A stretch of DNA of 9,813 bases from Candidatus Blautia equi (GTDB lineage: Bacteria; Bacillota; Clostridia; Lachnospirales; Lachnospiraceae): positions 1 through 9,813 of the forward strand of contig JAGHUU010000246.1 in assembly GCA_018064695.1 (NCBI GenBank), in the 5' to 3' direction. A model generated the notes under the pieces. The model had not been told where the DNA came from and did not search any database. It worked only from the letters and a program-made list of their open reading frames with translations. Shown here in pieces: positions 1 to 6,829 of the stretch; the first letter of the stretch is position 1; each line of letters begins with the position of its first letter. The position numbers and the translations under genes were made by a program.

Positions 1-88
<88 letters not shown>

Positions 89-243
89 GTTTGATTGTCA
101 ACTCAAGACAACCGTTTGGCTATCTCTCGTTTTTACTGTTTTGAAGATTTTTCTTCAAGAATTTAATGTAAAGAATTTTCGAGAATCGTATGTGTTTCAC
201 TATTCAGTTATCAAAGGTCTTTGCTGTCTGCTCTTGCCACAGC
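89..243 (-). other. rRNA operon leader with boxA-like element and processing hairpins
   Basis: This is the untranslated leader between the proximal rRNA promoter and mature 16S. On the minus strand it has a boxA-like antitermination sequence, ACCTTTGATAACTGAATAG (about 201-219), resembling the CTTTGAAAACTGAA leaders common before Firmicute rRNA. It also has two small hairpins: a 7-bp stem TTGAAGA/TCTTCAA at 141-158 and a 5-bp stem TTGTC/GACAA at 95-111. These are plausible sites for antitermination and precursor processing. No protein gene is seen anywhere from 89 to 457. Confidence 0.6.
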
Positions 244-249
244 TCACTT

Positions 250-278
250 AGAATAGCATATCATTAAGAACTTGTCAA
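250..278 (-). promoter_or_regulatory. Proximal rRNA promoter
   Basis: On the minus strand there is a perfect -35 TTGACA (273-278), a 17-bp spacer and a -10 TATTCT (250-255). The predicted transcript start is near 243. Upstream (279-330) the minus strand is a series of A-tracts separated by GAA and GAAT, a good candidate for an UP element contacting the RNA polymerase alpha subunit. Confidence 0.85.
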
Positions 279-354
279 GAACTTTTTAAGATTTTTTTAA
301 TTCTTTTTTTATTCTTTCTTCATTCTTTAGCTGCTCTCTCGCGACAGCTTTTGT

Positions 355-383
355 ATATTATCACTTCTTTTTTCATATGTCAA
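355..383 (-). promoter_or_regulatory. Distal rRNA promoter
   Basis: A second minus-strand promoter has a perfect -35 TTGACA (378-383), exactly 17 bp of spacer and -10 TAATAT (355-360). It lies 105 bp upstream of the proximal promoter and just downstream of the terminator at 405-442, so it is insulated from cvpA transcription. Tandem promoters are usual for bacterial rRNA operons. A/T-rich sequence upstream may act as an UP element. Confidence 0.85.
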
Positions 384-404
384 CACCCTTTTTAAAAAAG
401 TTTT

Positions 405-442
405 AAAACAAAAAATCCCCTGCATCGAAGCCGATGCAGGGG
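405..442 (-). terminator. Rho-independent terminator after cvpA
   Basis: A perfect 11-bp stem (CCCCTGCATCG at 417-427 with CGATGCAGGGG at 432-442) has a 4-nt loop. On the minus strand it is followed by ATTTTTTGTTTT. It begins 15 nt after the cvpA stop codon and separates the protein operon from the rRNA promoters. Confidence 0.93.
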
Positions 443-457
443 ATGTATTCTGTACAT

Positions 458-1165
458 TTATTTAGGTGCGAACACGCTCATAAAGATACGGATCAGTACG
501 TCTGTATCATACAGATAGCTCACAACAAGGTCCTTTGAGATAAGGTCCAGGAAGTACTTTCCAACACTGGTATTATATAGAAGCGTGATCACAAGGAGCA
601 CGATCCATACAACGATCAGTCCGGATGCAAAACCGAGGGCACCGCCCAGCAGCTTGTTGGCTCCGTGAATCAGCGGAAGCTTTGCCATCAGATCCAGCGC
701 ACCGCCAAGGAACGAGAAGGCCAGGGCAATGACGAAATACGAGATCAGGAAAGCAATTCCCTTGATCAGAAACTCTGTCAGGTACTCTATTACATACTGT
801 TTAAAGTTGCTTACATTAAAATACTGATACATATCCTGGGTGTTATCCTTCAGGATCTTATCTTTGATGATCTTAGGCAGCGGCAGGCCGTTTACCAGGT
901 TGTCTCTGGCATCTGACTGCAGGGAGCGGCTGTTCTGTATTGTCTTCTCCACCACATCTTCGCTGAAGCGGTGTACAGTAGTATACACTGTCTGGTTGCT
1001 TTTCAGGAAATCGGTTACATATGGATTCACCATCCATACCAGGATCAGGGATCCAAGGGAAAAGAGCAGGGATACCATGGCTTTTAAAAAGCCTTTTTTA
1101 AAGCCGGAATAGAACTTGATTCCAAGCCACAGCATAGCCGCCATACCAAGCCAGGTTATGGTCAT
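458..1165 (-). CDS. cvpA: CvpA family membrane protein
   Basis: This is a CvpA-family integral membrane protein, named after E. coli colicin V production protein. Its molecular role is not settled in Firmicutes, where cell-envelope or division roles are discussed. With the start at 1165 it has 235 residues and four hydrophobic segments, at about 2-18, 28-47, 134-156 and 175-197. A large polar loop (about 48-133) separates the pairs. The region between helices three and four (LPLIHGANKLLGGALGF) matches the family's typical small-residue-rich pattern. The start was chosen because AAGGAG at 1174-1179 lies 8 nt from the ATG at 1165, but only 2 nt from the ATG at 1171 and overlapping the GTG at 1174. 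It is the last gene before a strong terminator and follows the DUF5711-like gene by 12 nt, so the two are surely co-transcribed. Confidence 0.85.
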   Translation of the reverse strand: MTITWLGMAAMLWLGIKFYSGFKKGFLKAMVSLLFSLGSLILVWMVNPYVTDFLKSNQTVYTTVHRFSEDVVEKTIQNSRSLQSDARDNLVNGLPLPKIIKDKILKDNTQDMYQYFNVSNFKQYVIEYLTEFLIKGIAFLISYFVIALAFSFLGGALDLMAKLPLIHGANKLLGGALGFASGLIVVWIVLLVITLLYNTSVGKYFLDLISKDLVVSYLYDTDVLIRIFMSVFAPK

Positions 1166-1173
1166 ATTCATCA

Positions 1174-1179
1174 CTCCTT
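1174..1179 (-). promoter_or_regulatory. cvpA ribosome binding site overlapping the upstream stop codon
   Basis: On the minus strand, TAAGGAG combines the TAA stop of the upstream gene (1178-1180) with the AAGGAG Shine-Dalgarno of cvpA. Spacing to the ATG at 1165 is 8 nt. The arrangement favours translational coupling and makes the farther upstream GTG and ATG codons unlikely starts. Confidence 0.75.
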
Positions 1180-2407
1180 AGCTGAACTTGATTACACTGA
1201 CTCCGCTGTCCAGAATCAGCAGGTATCGGTTGAGGCCGATCTTAAACAGATCCTTGATGGTTCCGTCCACGGTGCCGTTGTACTTTTCTGCGCCGTTTTC
1301 GGAGATAACACTGATCTGAGAGCTGTTAAACATAATGATATTTCCGTCACTGATCTTGATGGATCGGTATGGAATGTTGAAATCTCTTGTGAATTTCAGT
1401 TTGCCGCTGGAGGAATATACCTCCATGGTATAGAGCTTATCGGCTTCCTCGTTTTTGAAGACAAGGCCTACCATCTCGTCATCGTGGAAGGTGCTGATAA
1501 TCTCTTTTTCCACGGTAAAGCTGTCGGTTTCCTTAGGGATCTGTCTTCCGGAATAGAGGGTGAAGCCGTCGTCGCGAAGGGCTACGGATTTATTTCCTTC
1601 CATATAATCCACTTCAGGAACTACAACGCCTTTGTACTTGTAGCCGCTTACGATTCGATTGTCCTCGTTCTGGCCTACATCGCCGTAGTTGTAGAAGGCC
1701 ACATAACTGGTGGTATCGCTGCCATCAATGAACTGGTAGGAAACCATCATGATCACGCCGTTATCGGAGAGGGCCAGATCAAGAGGGTAGCCCGGATCAT
1801 CGATTCGAGTCTGGTTCTCTGCGATCAGGCTTCCGTCGGATGCGTAGAAGTTGATCCAGGTTGCGTCTCCGCCGTCCAGGATAGCGCCTACAAGACCGTT
1901 TGCGGATACGCAGGCTTTCACTATACTATAGGAAGTAGTTACGCTTCCTGTTTTTCCGCTTTTGTTAAAGATATCGATGGTGGTTCCGTCAATATCTGCA
2001 ATGACCGCGCGGTTATTTCTTACGTAGGCCACAGGGTTTTCCATTTTATAAGTACTGTTCCAGACTGTCTGCAGGCCTTTTGTCATAAGGGTGGCGCCGT
2101 CAGGGCTGTATTTCAGGATCTTTCCGTCCATCTCCACGTAGTTTGTGGATACGATGTCCTCCTGGTCGCTCTTTTTAACCACCTTATATTCATGGTAGGT
2201 TCTTCCCGAAAGAAGCAGGAGGACCAGCAGCAATGCCACTACTGCCACAGCGCATACGCCGAGCACCAGCTTCAGTGCATCTCTCTTCTTCTGTCTGGAA
2301 GCTCTTCTTCCATCGTTGGCAAGAGCCTGTTCGCGTTCCAGACGTGCTCTCTCCTGGCGCAGCCTCTGCATCTGCTGTTCTCTTTGTTTATTTGTATTAT
2401 TTGCCAT
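1178..2407 (-). CDS. DUF5711-like single-pass membrane protein with beta-propeller-like ectodomain
   Basis: The 409-residue protein of unknown function resembles DUF5711 proteins of Clostridia. Residues 1-43 are very polar and rich in Gln, Arg and Glu (probably a short cytosolic coiled coil). Residues 45-67 form one strong transmembrane helix rich in Val and Leu, preceded by Lys and Arg, which predicts N-in topology. The remaining about 340 residues would lie outside and contain repeated short segments such as VEMDGKILKYSPDG, VSANGLVGAIL and LSDNGVIMMVSYQF. These resemble blades of a WD40/PQQ-like beta-propeller. No catalytic motif is visible. The start has AAGGA 6 nt upstream. It follows recR by 53 nt and precedes cvpA by 12 nt, suggesting an envelope-related pair attached to the dnaX-recR operon. 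The family name is from memory; the topology is read from the sequence. Confidence 0.7.
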   Translation of the reverse strand: MANNTNKQREQQMQRLRQERARLEREQALANDGRRASRQKKRDALKLVLGVCAVAVVALLLVLLLLSGRTYHEYKVVKKSDQEDIVSTNYVEMDGKILKYSPDGATLMTKGLQTVWNSTYKMENPVAYVRNNRAVIADIDGTTIDIFNKSGKTGSVTTSYSIVKACVSANGLVGAILDGGDATWINFYASDGSLIAENQTRIDDPGYPLDLALSDNGVIMMVSYQFIDGSDTTSYVAFYNYGDVGQNEDNRIVSGYKYKGVVVPEVDYMEGNKSVALRDDGFTLYSGRQIPKETDSFTVEKEIISTFHDDEMVGLVFKNEEADKLYTMEVYSSSGKLKFTRDFNIPYRSIKISDGNIIMFNSSQISVISENGAEKYNGTVDGTIKDLFKIGLNRYLLILDSGVSVIKFS

Positions 2408-2460
2408 AGATCTTCCTTATCCTTCCCGTTTCTTTTTATTCCGAGAATATAAAACAGGAA

Positions 2461-3060
2461 TTATAATTCTACTCGTCCTTCCAGTGCGCGCAGAAGGGTT
2501 ACCTCATCGATGTATTCCAGGTCACCGCCCACAGGAACACCGCTGGCGATCCTGCTGACTTTGATTCCTGAAGGTTTGATCAGCTTGCTGATGTACATTG
2601 CTGTGGTTTCGCCCTCCAGACTGGAGTTGGTTGCAATAATGACTTCTTTGATGTCGTCCTGGGAGAGGCGCATCATCAGTTCTTTTAATTTGATATCATC
2701 CGGTCCAATGCCGAGCATAGGGGAGATGGCGCCGTGGAGCACGTGATAGAGGCCTTCAAACTTGCCTGTCTTTTCGTAGGCTGCAAGGTCTCTGGTGTTT
2801 TCCACCACCATGATCACAGATGCGTCTCTTCTTGGATTACTGCAGATGGGGCAGATGTCTCTGTCGGTCAGAGTGAAGCACTTTTTGCAGTAGCGGATGT
2901 TTTCTCTGGCTCCCGTGATGGATGAGGTGAGCTGCTGCACCTGGTCCTTTGGCATGTTCATGATGTGAAATGCCAGACGCTGGGCAGATTTTGCACCGAT
3001 TCCGGGGAGATGAGAAAGCTGTTCGATCAGCTTGTTTATATGGGTACTGTAGTATTCCAT
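2461..3060 (-). CDS. recR: Recombination mediator protein RecR
   Basis: RecR acts with RecO (and RecF) in the cytoplasm to load RecA onto SSB-coated single-stranded DNA during gap repair. The 199-residue protein has the normal length. Residues about 10-35 contain the helix-hairpin-helix motif LPGIGAKSAQRLAFH. Cysteines 58, 61, 70 and 73 (CKKC...CPIC) form the zinc finger. Residues from about 80 form the Toprim domain, starting SVIMVVENTRDLAAYE and including ATNSSLEGETTAMYI, followed by the conserved SRIASGVPVGGDLEYID near the C-terminus. Its ATG overlaps the TGA of ybaB by one base (TGATG), so translation is probably coupled; GGAGG lies about 12 nt upstream inside ybaB. The dnaX-ybaB-recR order is conserved across many bacteria. 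Confidence 0.98.
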   Translation of the reverse strand: MEYYSTHINKLIEQLSHLPGIGAKSAQRLAFHIMNMPKDQVQQLTSSITGARENIRYCKKCFTLTDRDICPICSNPRRDASVIMVVENTRDLAAYEKTGKFEGLYHVLHGAISPMLGIGPDDIKLKELMMRLSQDDIKEVIIATNSSLEGETTAMYISKLIKPSGIKVSRIASGVPVGGDLEYIDEVTLLRALEGRVEL

Positions 3061-3425
3061 CAGAATGGGAATCCTCCGCCAAGGCCGCCCATGCCGCCCA
3101 TACCGCCGGCAAGTTTGGACATAACTGCCTGGCTCTCCTCCTCAACTTTGCGGAGTGCCTCGTTGGTGGCAGCTACGATAAGATCCTCAAGCATCTCGAT
3201 ATCGTCCGGATCTACGACTTCCTCAGCCAGTTTTACTTTTGTTACTTCTCTTCTACCGGAAATGGATACGGATACAGCGCCGCCGCCTGCGGTGGCAGTG
3301 AACTCCTTCTCCTCCAGTGCTCTCTGGTTTTCTTCCATCTGACGCTGCATTTTCTGTGCCTGTTTCATCAGATTATTCATATTTCCCGGCATACCCATGC
3401 CCGGGAATCCACCTCTTTTTGCCAT
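3060..3425 (-). CDS. ybaB: YbaB/EbfC family nucleoid-associated protein
   Basis: This is a small DNA-binding nucleoid-associated protein of the YbaB/EbfC family, forming tweezer-like dimers. Its 121 residues include the family core: a first helix with NMNNLMKQAQKMQRQMEE, the beta segment EFTATAGGGAVSVSISGRREV, and the C-terminal helix VDPDDIEMLEDLIVAATNEAL. Both termini are unusually rich in Gly, Met, Phe and Pro (GGFPGMGMPGN at the start, GGMGGMGGLGGGFPF at the end), probably disordered. AAGGAGG at 3435-3441 lies 9 nt before the ATG. It lies 89 nt after dnaX with a candidate promoter in between, and overlaps recR by one base. Confidence 0.95.
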   Translation of the reverse strand: MAKRGGFPGMGMPGNMNNLMKQAQKMQRQMEENQRALEEKEFTATAGGGAVSVSISGRREVTKVKLAEEVVDPDDIEMLEDLIVAATNEALRKVEEESQAVMSKLAGGMGGMGGLGGGFPF

Positions 3426-3456
3426 GATTGTATTCCTCCTTAAATAATTGGTTTTA

Positions 3457-3484
3457 TACTTACATAAAATTACTGTTGTGTCAA
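3457..3484 (-). promoter_or_regulatory. Candidate internal promoter for ybaB-recR
   Basis: The dnaX-ybaB gap holds a perfect minus-strand -35 TTGACA (3479-3484). The -10 is weak and ambiguous: TAAGTA at 16 bp or AAGTAT at 17 bp spacing. A better TATAAA sits about 20 bp away, too far for a normal spacer. No terminator is visible after dnaX, so this would supplement read-through transcription. Confidence 0.45.
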
Positions 3485-3514
3485 TCTTTATTCCCGGTGG
3501 ATGAAGTTGCGGGA

Positions 3515-5125
3515 TCAGATTTCCTCTGAACCGCCGAGCTCTTCTTCCACTACAAAATCCATTTTCACGTTTTCCTTCATTGCCTGGTCAAAGGTGATGC
3601 TGGCGAGGTTGGTCTGCTGGTGCTCGTTGGCCACGATCAGGCGAACCTCCACTGTTTTTCCAACCACTCTGGCGATGATATCCTGCAGTTCGCTGATGGC
3701 AGCGGGATTATCCACATAGTTTCTGCCAAGGAAAGACTTAAATTCCACAAAGAGCACCGGTTCTCCGGTCTCCCCGTTGTATTTTGGGGTGGAATCCTGC
3801 AGGGCCTGTTTAAATACGGCGCTGGTCTGGTTTACGATAGCTTTCCAGTTTGCAACTACCTTCTTAAGATCCTCCGGGGCGGCCTTGGCAGGTTTCTTTT
3901 CTTCCTGTCTTACAGGCTCCTCCGCCATATCCCCATAAGATGCATCTCTCACTACCACCTGCTGCACAGGTCTTTCCTCTATTTTGCGCTCCAGCACGCG
4001 GATGCGGTCAATGAGGGAGTCCACATTGGTCTCCATGGCCGGGCGGCAGAGTTTGATGAGGGCGATCTCCACCAGCACGCGCTTCTGGGTGGCGTAGCGA
4101 ATCTGGTTTGAGAGGTCAGAGAGGACACGGATATAGCGCATCATGGTGTCCACATCTGTCATCTTTGCGTCCTCCTTTAATAATAGAAGGTTCTCTGATG
4201 AGACATCTATGGCTTCATCGGGATTTTCGGATGTTTTTACAAGAAGAAGGTTTCTTATGTACCAGGTGAAATCGGCAACGAACTGGCCCAGTTCTCTTCC
4301 GCCTACGATCAGATCCTCCAGGATGCGGATGCAGGAGGTTACGTCTCCCTGCAGGACTTTTCTTAAAAGTCTGCTGAAGACCTCGGTGTCCACGGCGCCC
4401 AGAACATTCAGGATCTTGTCATAGGTCAGGGTCTGGTTCATGTAGAAGGCGATGCAGCGGTCAAGAAGGCTGAGGGCGTCTCGCATGGAGCCGTCGCCGG
4501 CTTTGGCCACGTAGCGGATGGCTCTCTCCTCCGCCTCAATGCCTTCGGCCTCCAGAAGCTCTGCCAGGCGGGCGGCTATGGTATCGATGGAGATCCTGTG
4601 GAAGTCGTAGCGCTGGCATCTGGATAAGATGGTGATAGGGATCTTGTGAACCTCGGTGGTAGCCAGGATGAACATTACGTATGCAGGCGGCTCCTCCAGG
4701 GTTTTTAAGAGTGCATTGAAGGCCGACGCGGAGAGCATGTGCACCTCGTCGATGATGTATACTTTATAATTTCCCTCGGTAGGACGGTAGCTGACTTCCT
4801 CGCGGATCTCACGGATGTTGTCTACGCCGTTGTTGGACGCAGCATCGATCTCGATGACATTCATGGCGGTTCCGGCCTGGATGGCACGGCACATTTCGCA
4901 CTCGTTGCATGGGCTGCCGTTTACGGGGTTCTGACAGTTTACGGACTTGGCAAGGATCTTGGCTATGGTTGTCTTACCGGTTCCTCTGGTGCCGCAGAAA
5001 AGATAAGCATGACCCAGGCGGTTTGCTTTGATCTGGTTTGTCAGTGTGGTGACGATATGATCCTGACCTTTTACGTCGTCAAAATTATCCGGACGAAATT
5101 TTCTATACAGGGCAGTATAACTCAT
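3515..5125 (-). CDS. dnaX: DNA polymerase III subunit tau (DnaX clamp loader)
   Basis: DnaX is the AAA+ ATPase of the clamp loader that opens the beta clamp and ties polymerase to the replisome. The 536-residue product has the AAA+ core at the N-terminus. Walker A is GTRGTGKTT (45-53). Zinc-binding cysteines lie at 64, 73, 76 and 79. Walker B is VYIIDEVHML (about 122-131), and the SRC motif with the arginine finger is at 168-170. The oligomerisation domain follows (about 220-360). After a polar linker (EEKKPAKAAPEDLKK) there is a C-terminal domain of about 130 residues, consistent with full-length tau. AAGGAG lies 8 nt before the ATG. No A-AAA-AAG slippery site is seen, so a gamma form made by frameshifting is not supported. 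It lies 121 nt after pfkA, with a hairpin between and no strong promoter. Confidence 0.98.
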   Translation of the reverse strand: MSYTALYRKFRPDNFDDVKGQDHIVTTLTNQIKANRLGHAYLFCGTRGTGKTTIAKILAKSVNCQNPVNGSPCNECEMCRAIQAGTAMNVIEIDAASNNGVDNIREIREEVSYRPTEGNYKVYIIDEVHMLSASAFNALLKTLEEPPAYVMFILATTEVHKIPITILSRCQRYDFHRISIDTIAARLAELLEAEGIEAEERAIRYVAKAGDGSMRDALSLLDRCIAFYMNQTLTYDKILNVLGAVDTEVFSRLLRKVLQGDVTSCIRILEDLIVGGRELGQFVADFTWYIRNLLLVKTSENPDEAIDVSSENLLLLKEDAKMTDVDTMMRYIRVLSDLSNQIRYATQKRVLVEIALIKLCRPAMETNVDSLIDRIRVLERKIEERPVQQVVVRDASYGDMAEEPVRQEEKKPAKAAPEDLKKVVANWKAIVNQTSAVFKQALQDSTPKYNGETGEPVLFVEFKSFLGRNYVDNPAAISELQDIIARVVGKTVEVRLIVANEHQQTNLASITFDQAMKENVKMDFVVEEELGGSEEI

Positions 5126-5168
5126 AAAACAGACTCCTTTTTAGTGCGGCATTTTTCGTATCACGCAA

Positions 5169-5196
5169 ACCGCCGCAGGAAATATCCCACGGCGGT
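5169..5196 (-). terminator. Hairpin between pfkA and dnaX, possible weak terminator
   Basis: A 12-bp stem includes a perfect ACCGCCG/CGGCGGT base and a UAUU loop on the minus strand, with one U-G and one G-U wobble above it. Only TTTGCGTG follows, not a proper U-tract, so termination would be partial at best. It could instead act as an mRNA stabiliser or attenuator letting some pfkA transcripts continue into dnaX. Confidence 0.45.
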
Positions 5197-5246
5197 CGAT
5201 ATTACGTATTCTATTTAATCACATTTCCGGCGAATCTTCAAGCCTA

Positions 5247-6329
5247 TCAGTCACCAAAGCTGATTCCGATGGCTTTCGCTGCTTTTACGGTCTGGTCTTT
5301 TGCAGATACGGTTTTCAGTTTTCCTGCTACGTCGCCAAGAGGAACGCGTTTGATCTTGTCGTCAACAAGGGCGATCATTACGCCGTATTCCTCATCCATG
5401 ATAGCCTGTGCAGCACCAACACCAAGTCTGGTGGAAAGCACGCGGTCATATGCACATGGCTCGCCGCCGCGCTGGGTGTGTCCAGGTACGGTTACACGGC
5501 ACTCGATGCCGGTCTCCTGGAAGATCTGATCTGCGATCTCGTAAGATACAGATGGGAATTTCTTTTTGCGTTTCTCCAGTTTTTTCTCATAATCTTTCTT
5601 GGAGAGTTTTGCGTCTTCTTTAGAGATAGCGCCTTCTGCTACAGCAAGAATGGTGAAGCCTGCGCCACGTTTTGCACGGCGCTGGATAGCTTCTACGATC
5701 TTCTTGATATCGTATGGGATCTCAGGGATCAGGATGATATCTGCACCGCCGGCGATACCTGCATGCAGAGGAAGGGAACCTACTTTATGTCCCATAATTT
5801 CTACGATGAATACACGGCTGTGGGATGCAGCTGTGGTGTGGATGCAGTCGATTGCTTTTGTAGCTACTTCCATTGCGCTGTGGAAACCGAAGGTCATGTC
5901 GGTACCGAAGATATCATTGTCAATGGTCTTTGGCAGATGGATGATGTTCAGGCCTTCCTCGCGGAGAAGGTTTGCGGTTTTCTGGGTTCCGTTTCCACCA
6001 AGGATAACCAGACAGTCAAGGCAGAGTTTATAATAAGTAGATTTCATAGCTGCTACTTTATCAAGGCCTTTTTCATCCGGAACGCGCATCAGTTTGAATG
6101 GCTGGCGGGAGGTACCGATAATGGTGCCGCCGCGGGTAAGGATACCTGCAAAGTCATGTGCGGTCAGCATGCGGTAGTGGCCGTAGATGAGACCTCTGTA
6201 TCCATCTTCAAAGCCGTATACTTCCATCTGATCCAGCTTGTTTGCAAGACCTTTTACTACACCTCGCATGGTTGCGTTCAGGGCCTGGCAGTCGCCGCCG
6301 CTGGTTAAGAGTCCGATTCGTTTCATCAT
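5247..6329 (-). CDS. pfkA: 6-phosphofructokinase, group III (mixed-type) family
   Basis: The enzyme phosphorylates fructose 6-phosphate to fructose 1,6-bisphosphate, the committing step of glycolysis. The 360 residues show the N-terminal phosphate-binding GLLTSGGDCQALNA (6-19) and catalytic TIDND (135-139, proposed base Asp137). MGHKVG (179-184) and PGHTQRGG (282-289) bind substrate. The donor-site motif is GGNGT (111-115), where ATP enzymes usually have GGDGS and pyrophosphate enzymes GGDD. Lys134 in PKTIDND is the residue type seen in pyrophosphate and group III enzymes. A Lys-rich insertion at about 236-258 also fits group III. The phosphoryl donor (ATP or PPi) therefore cannot be fixed from sequence; Gly114 favours ATP. 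AGGAGG lies 9 nt before the first ATG. It has its own promoter and probably precedes dnaX in a loose transcription unit. Confidence 0.93.
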   Translation of the reverse strand: MMKRIGLLTSGGDCQALNATMRGVVKGLANKLDQMEVYGFEDGYRGLIYGHYRMLTAHDFAGILTRGGTIIGTSRQPFKLMRVPDEKGLDKVAAMKSTYYKLCLDCLVILGGNGTQKTANLLREEGLNIIHLPKTIDNDIFGTDMTFGFHSAMEVATKAIDCIHTTAASHSRVFIVEIMGHKVGSLPLHAGIAGGADIILIPEIPYDIKKIVEAIQRRAKRGAGFTILAVAEGAISKEDAKLSKKDYEKKLEKRKKKFPSVSYEIADQIFQETGIECRVTVPGHTQRGGEPCAYDRVLSTRLGVGAAQAIMDEEYGVMIALVDDKIKRVPLGDVAGKLKTVSAKDQTVKAAKAIGISFGD

Positions 6330-6369
6330 GGTTCTAATCCTCCTGAAGGGTATGGTATAATTGTCTACT

Positions 6370-6398
6370 ATTATAATCCTATTACTTTTTGTTCACAA
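6370..6398 (-). promoter_or_regulatory. pfkA promoter
   Basis: On the minus strand, -35 TTGTGA (6393-6398), a 17-bp spacer and a perfect -10 TATAAT (6370-6375). It is 41 nt upstream of the pfkA start codon and divergent from the SRP RNA promoter at 6468-6496. The -35 lies within the near-palindrome TTGTGAACAA, a possible operator. Confidence 0.75.
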
Positions 6399-6467
6399 TG
6401 TATATTCAGCGCAGTTTTCTTTATATTTTTCGTGAATATGTCACAATAAACGCTCTGGCTTATTTCA

Positions 6468-6496
6468 TTGACAAAACAGCTAAAACCCAGTATACT
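6468..6496 (+). promoter_or_regulatory. SRP RNA promoter
   Basis: Perfect -35 TTGACA (6468-6473), exactly 17 bp of spacer and -10 TATACT (6491-6496). This places the transcript start near 6503, where the SRP RNA 5' strand begins. The strength fits a highly expressed stable RNA. Confidence 0.9.
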
Positions 6497-6502
6497 ATTT
6501 TG

Positions 6503-6765
6503 TGCGCAGCCGGGGAGATAGCGGTGCCCTGTACCTGCAATCCGCTACAGCAGGGGTGATGCCAATCCGAGGCATGCTTCTTGTGGAGCTGCCCTTTATA
6601 AGTGGCGTTGACGTCTGGGTCTTAAGCAACAGGAATCTATGAACCGTGTCAGGACAGGAATGTAGCAGCACTAAGTGGAAGCTCTTGTGTGCCTTAAGGG
6701 TGCCTGGGCCGAGTTAACTGTAGAGGTAACGTCTGTGAGGGTATGTCGACGTGCGGCGCGCGTAA
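6503..6765 (+). ncRNA. ffs: Signal recognition particle RNA, large Alu-containing type
   Basis: This RNA scaffold of the signal recognition particle pairs with Ffh to target nascent membrane proteins to the Sec translocon. It is about 263 nt, the large Gram-positive type (B. subtilis scr is about 270 nt). The 5' part holds the Alu domain: GGTGCCCTGTACCTGCAATC closely matches Bacillus. The Ffh-binding arm is GTCAGG-ACA-GGAA-TGT-AGCAGCA (about 6648-6671), and GGTGCCTGGGCCGAG follows. The ends pair as GUGCGC (from 6503) with GCGCGC (6756-6761). Ends are estimated from the promoter and terminator. It runs opposite to tadA and pfkA, unlike the co-oriented arrangement in B. subtilis. Confidence 0.96.
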
Positions 6766-6776
6766 AAAGAAAATAT

Positions 6777-6809
6777 GCCGGTCTCTTTTTGGGGAGACCG
6801 GCTTTTTTT
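6777..6809 (+). terminator. SRP RNA terminator, probably bidirectional with tadA
   Basis: A perfect 9-bp stem GCCGGTCTC (6777-6785) / GAGACCGGC (6794-6802) is followed by seven T on the plus strand. On the minus strand the same hairpin is followed by ATATTTTCTTTTT, so it can also end tadA, whose stop codon is 21 nt away. The two units converge here. Confidence 0.93.
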
Positions 6810-6829
6810 GTTGTTCGGGTATGGGGAAG

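Noticed and set aside
1484..2452. Plus-strand open frame of about 322 codons opposite the DUF5711-like gene
   Set aside because: Shadow of the real minus-strand gene; no start signals and no recognisable domain.
2458..2469. Palindrome GAATTATAATTC at the recR stop codon
   Set aside because: Short, AT-rich and without loop or U-tract; likely chance.
3515..5125. Programmed frameshift making a gamma form of DnaX
   Set aside because: No A-AAA-AAG type slippery heptamer with a downstream hairpin was found in the linker region.
5478..6308. Long plus-strand open frame of about 276 codons opposite pfkA
   Set aside because: It lies entirely antisense to a clear pfkA, has no ribosome binding site and an odd Cys/Phe-rich composition.
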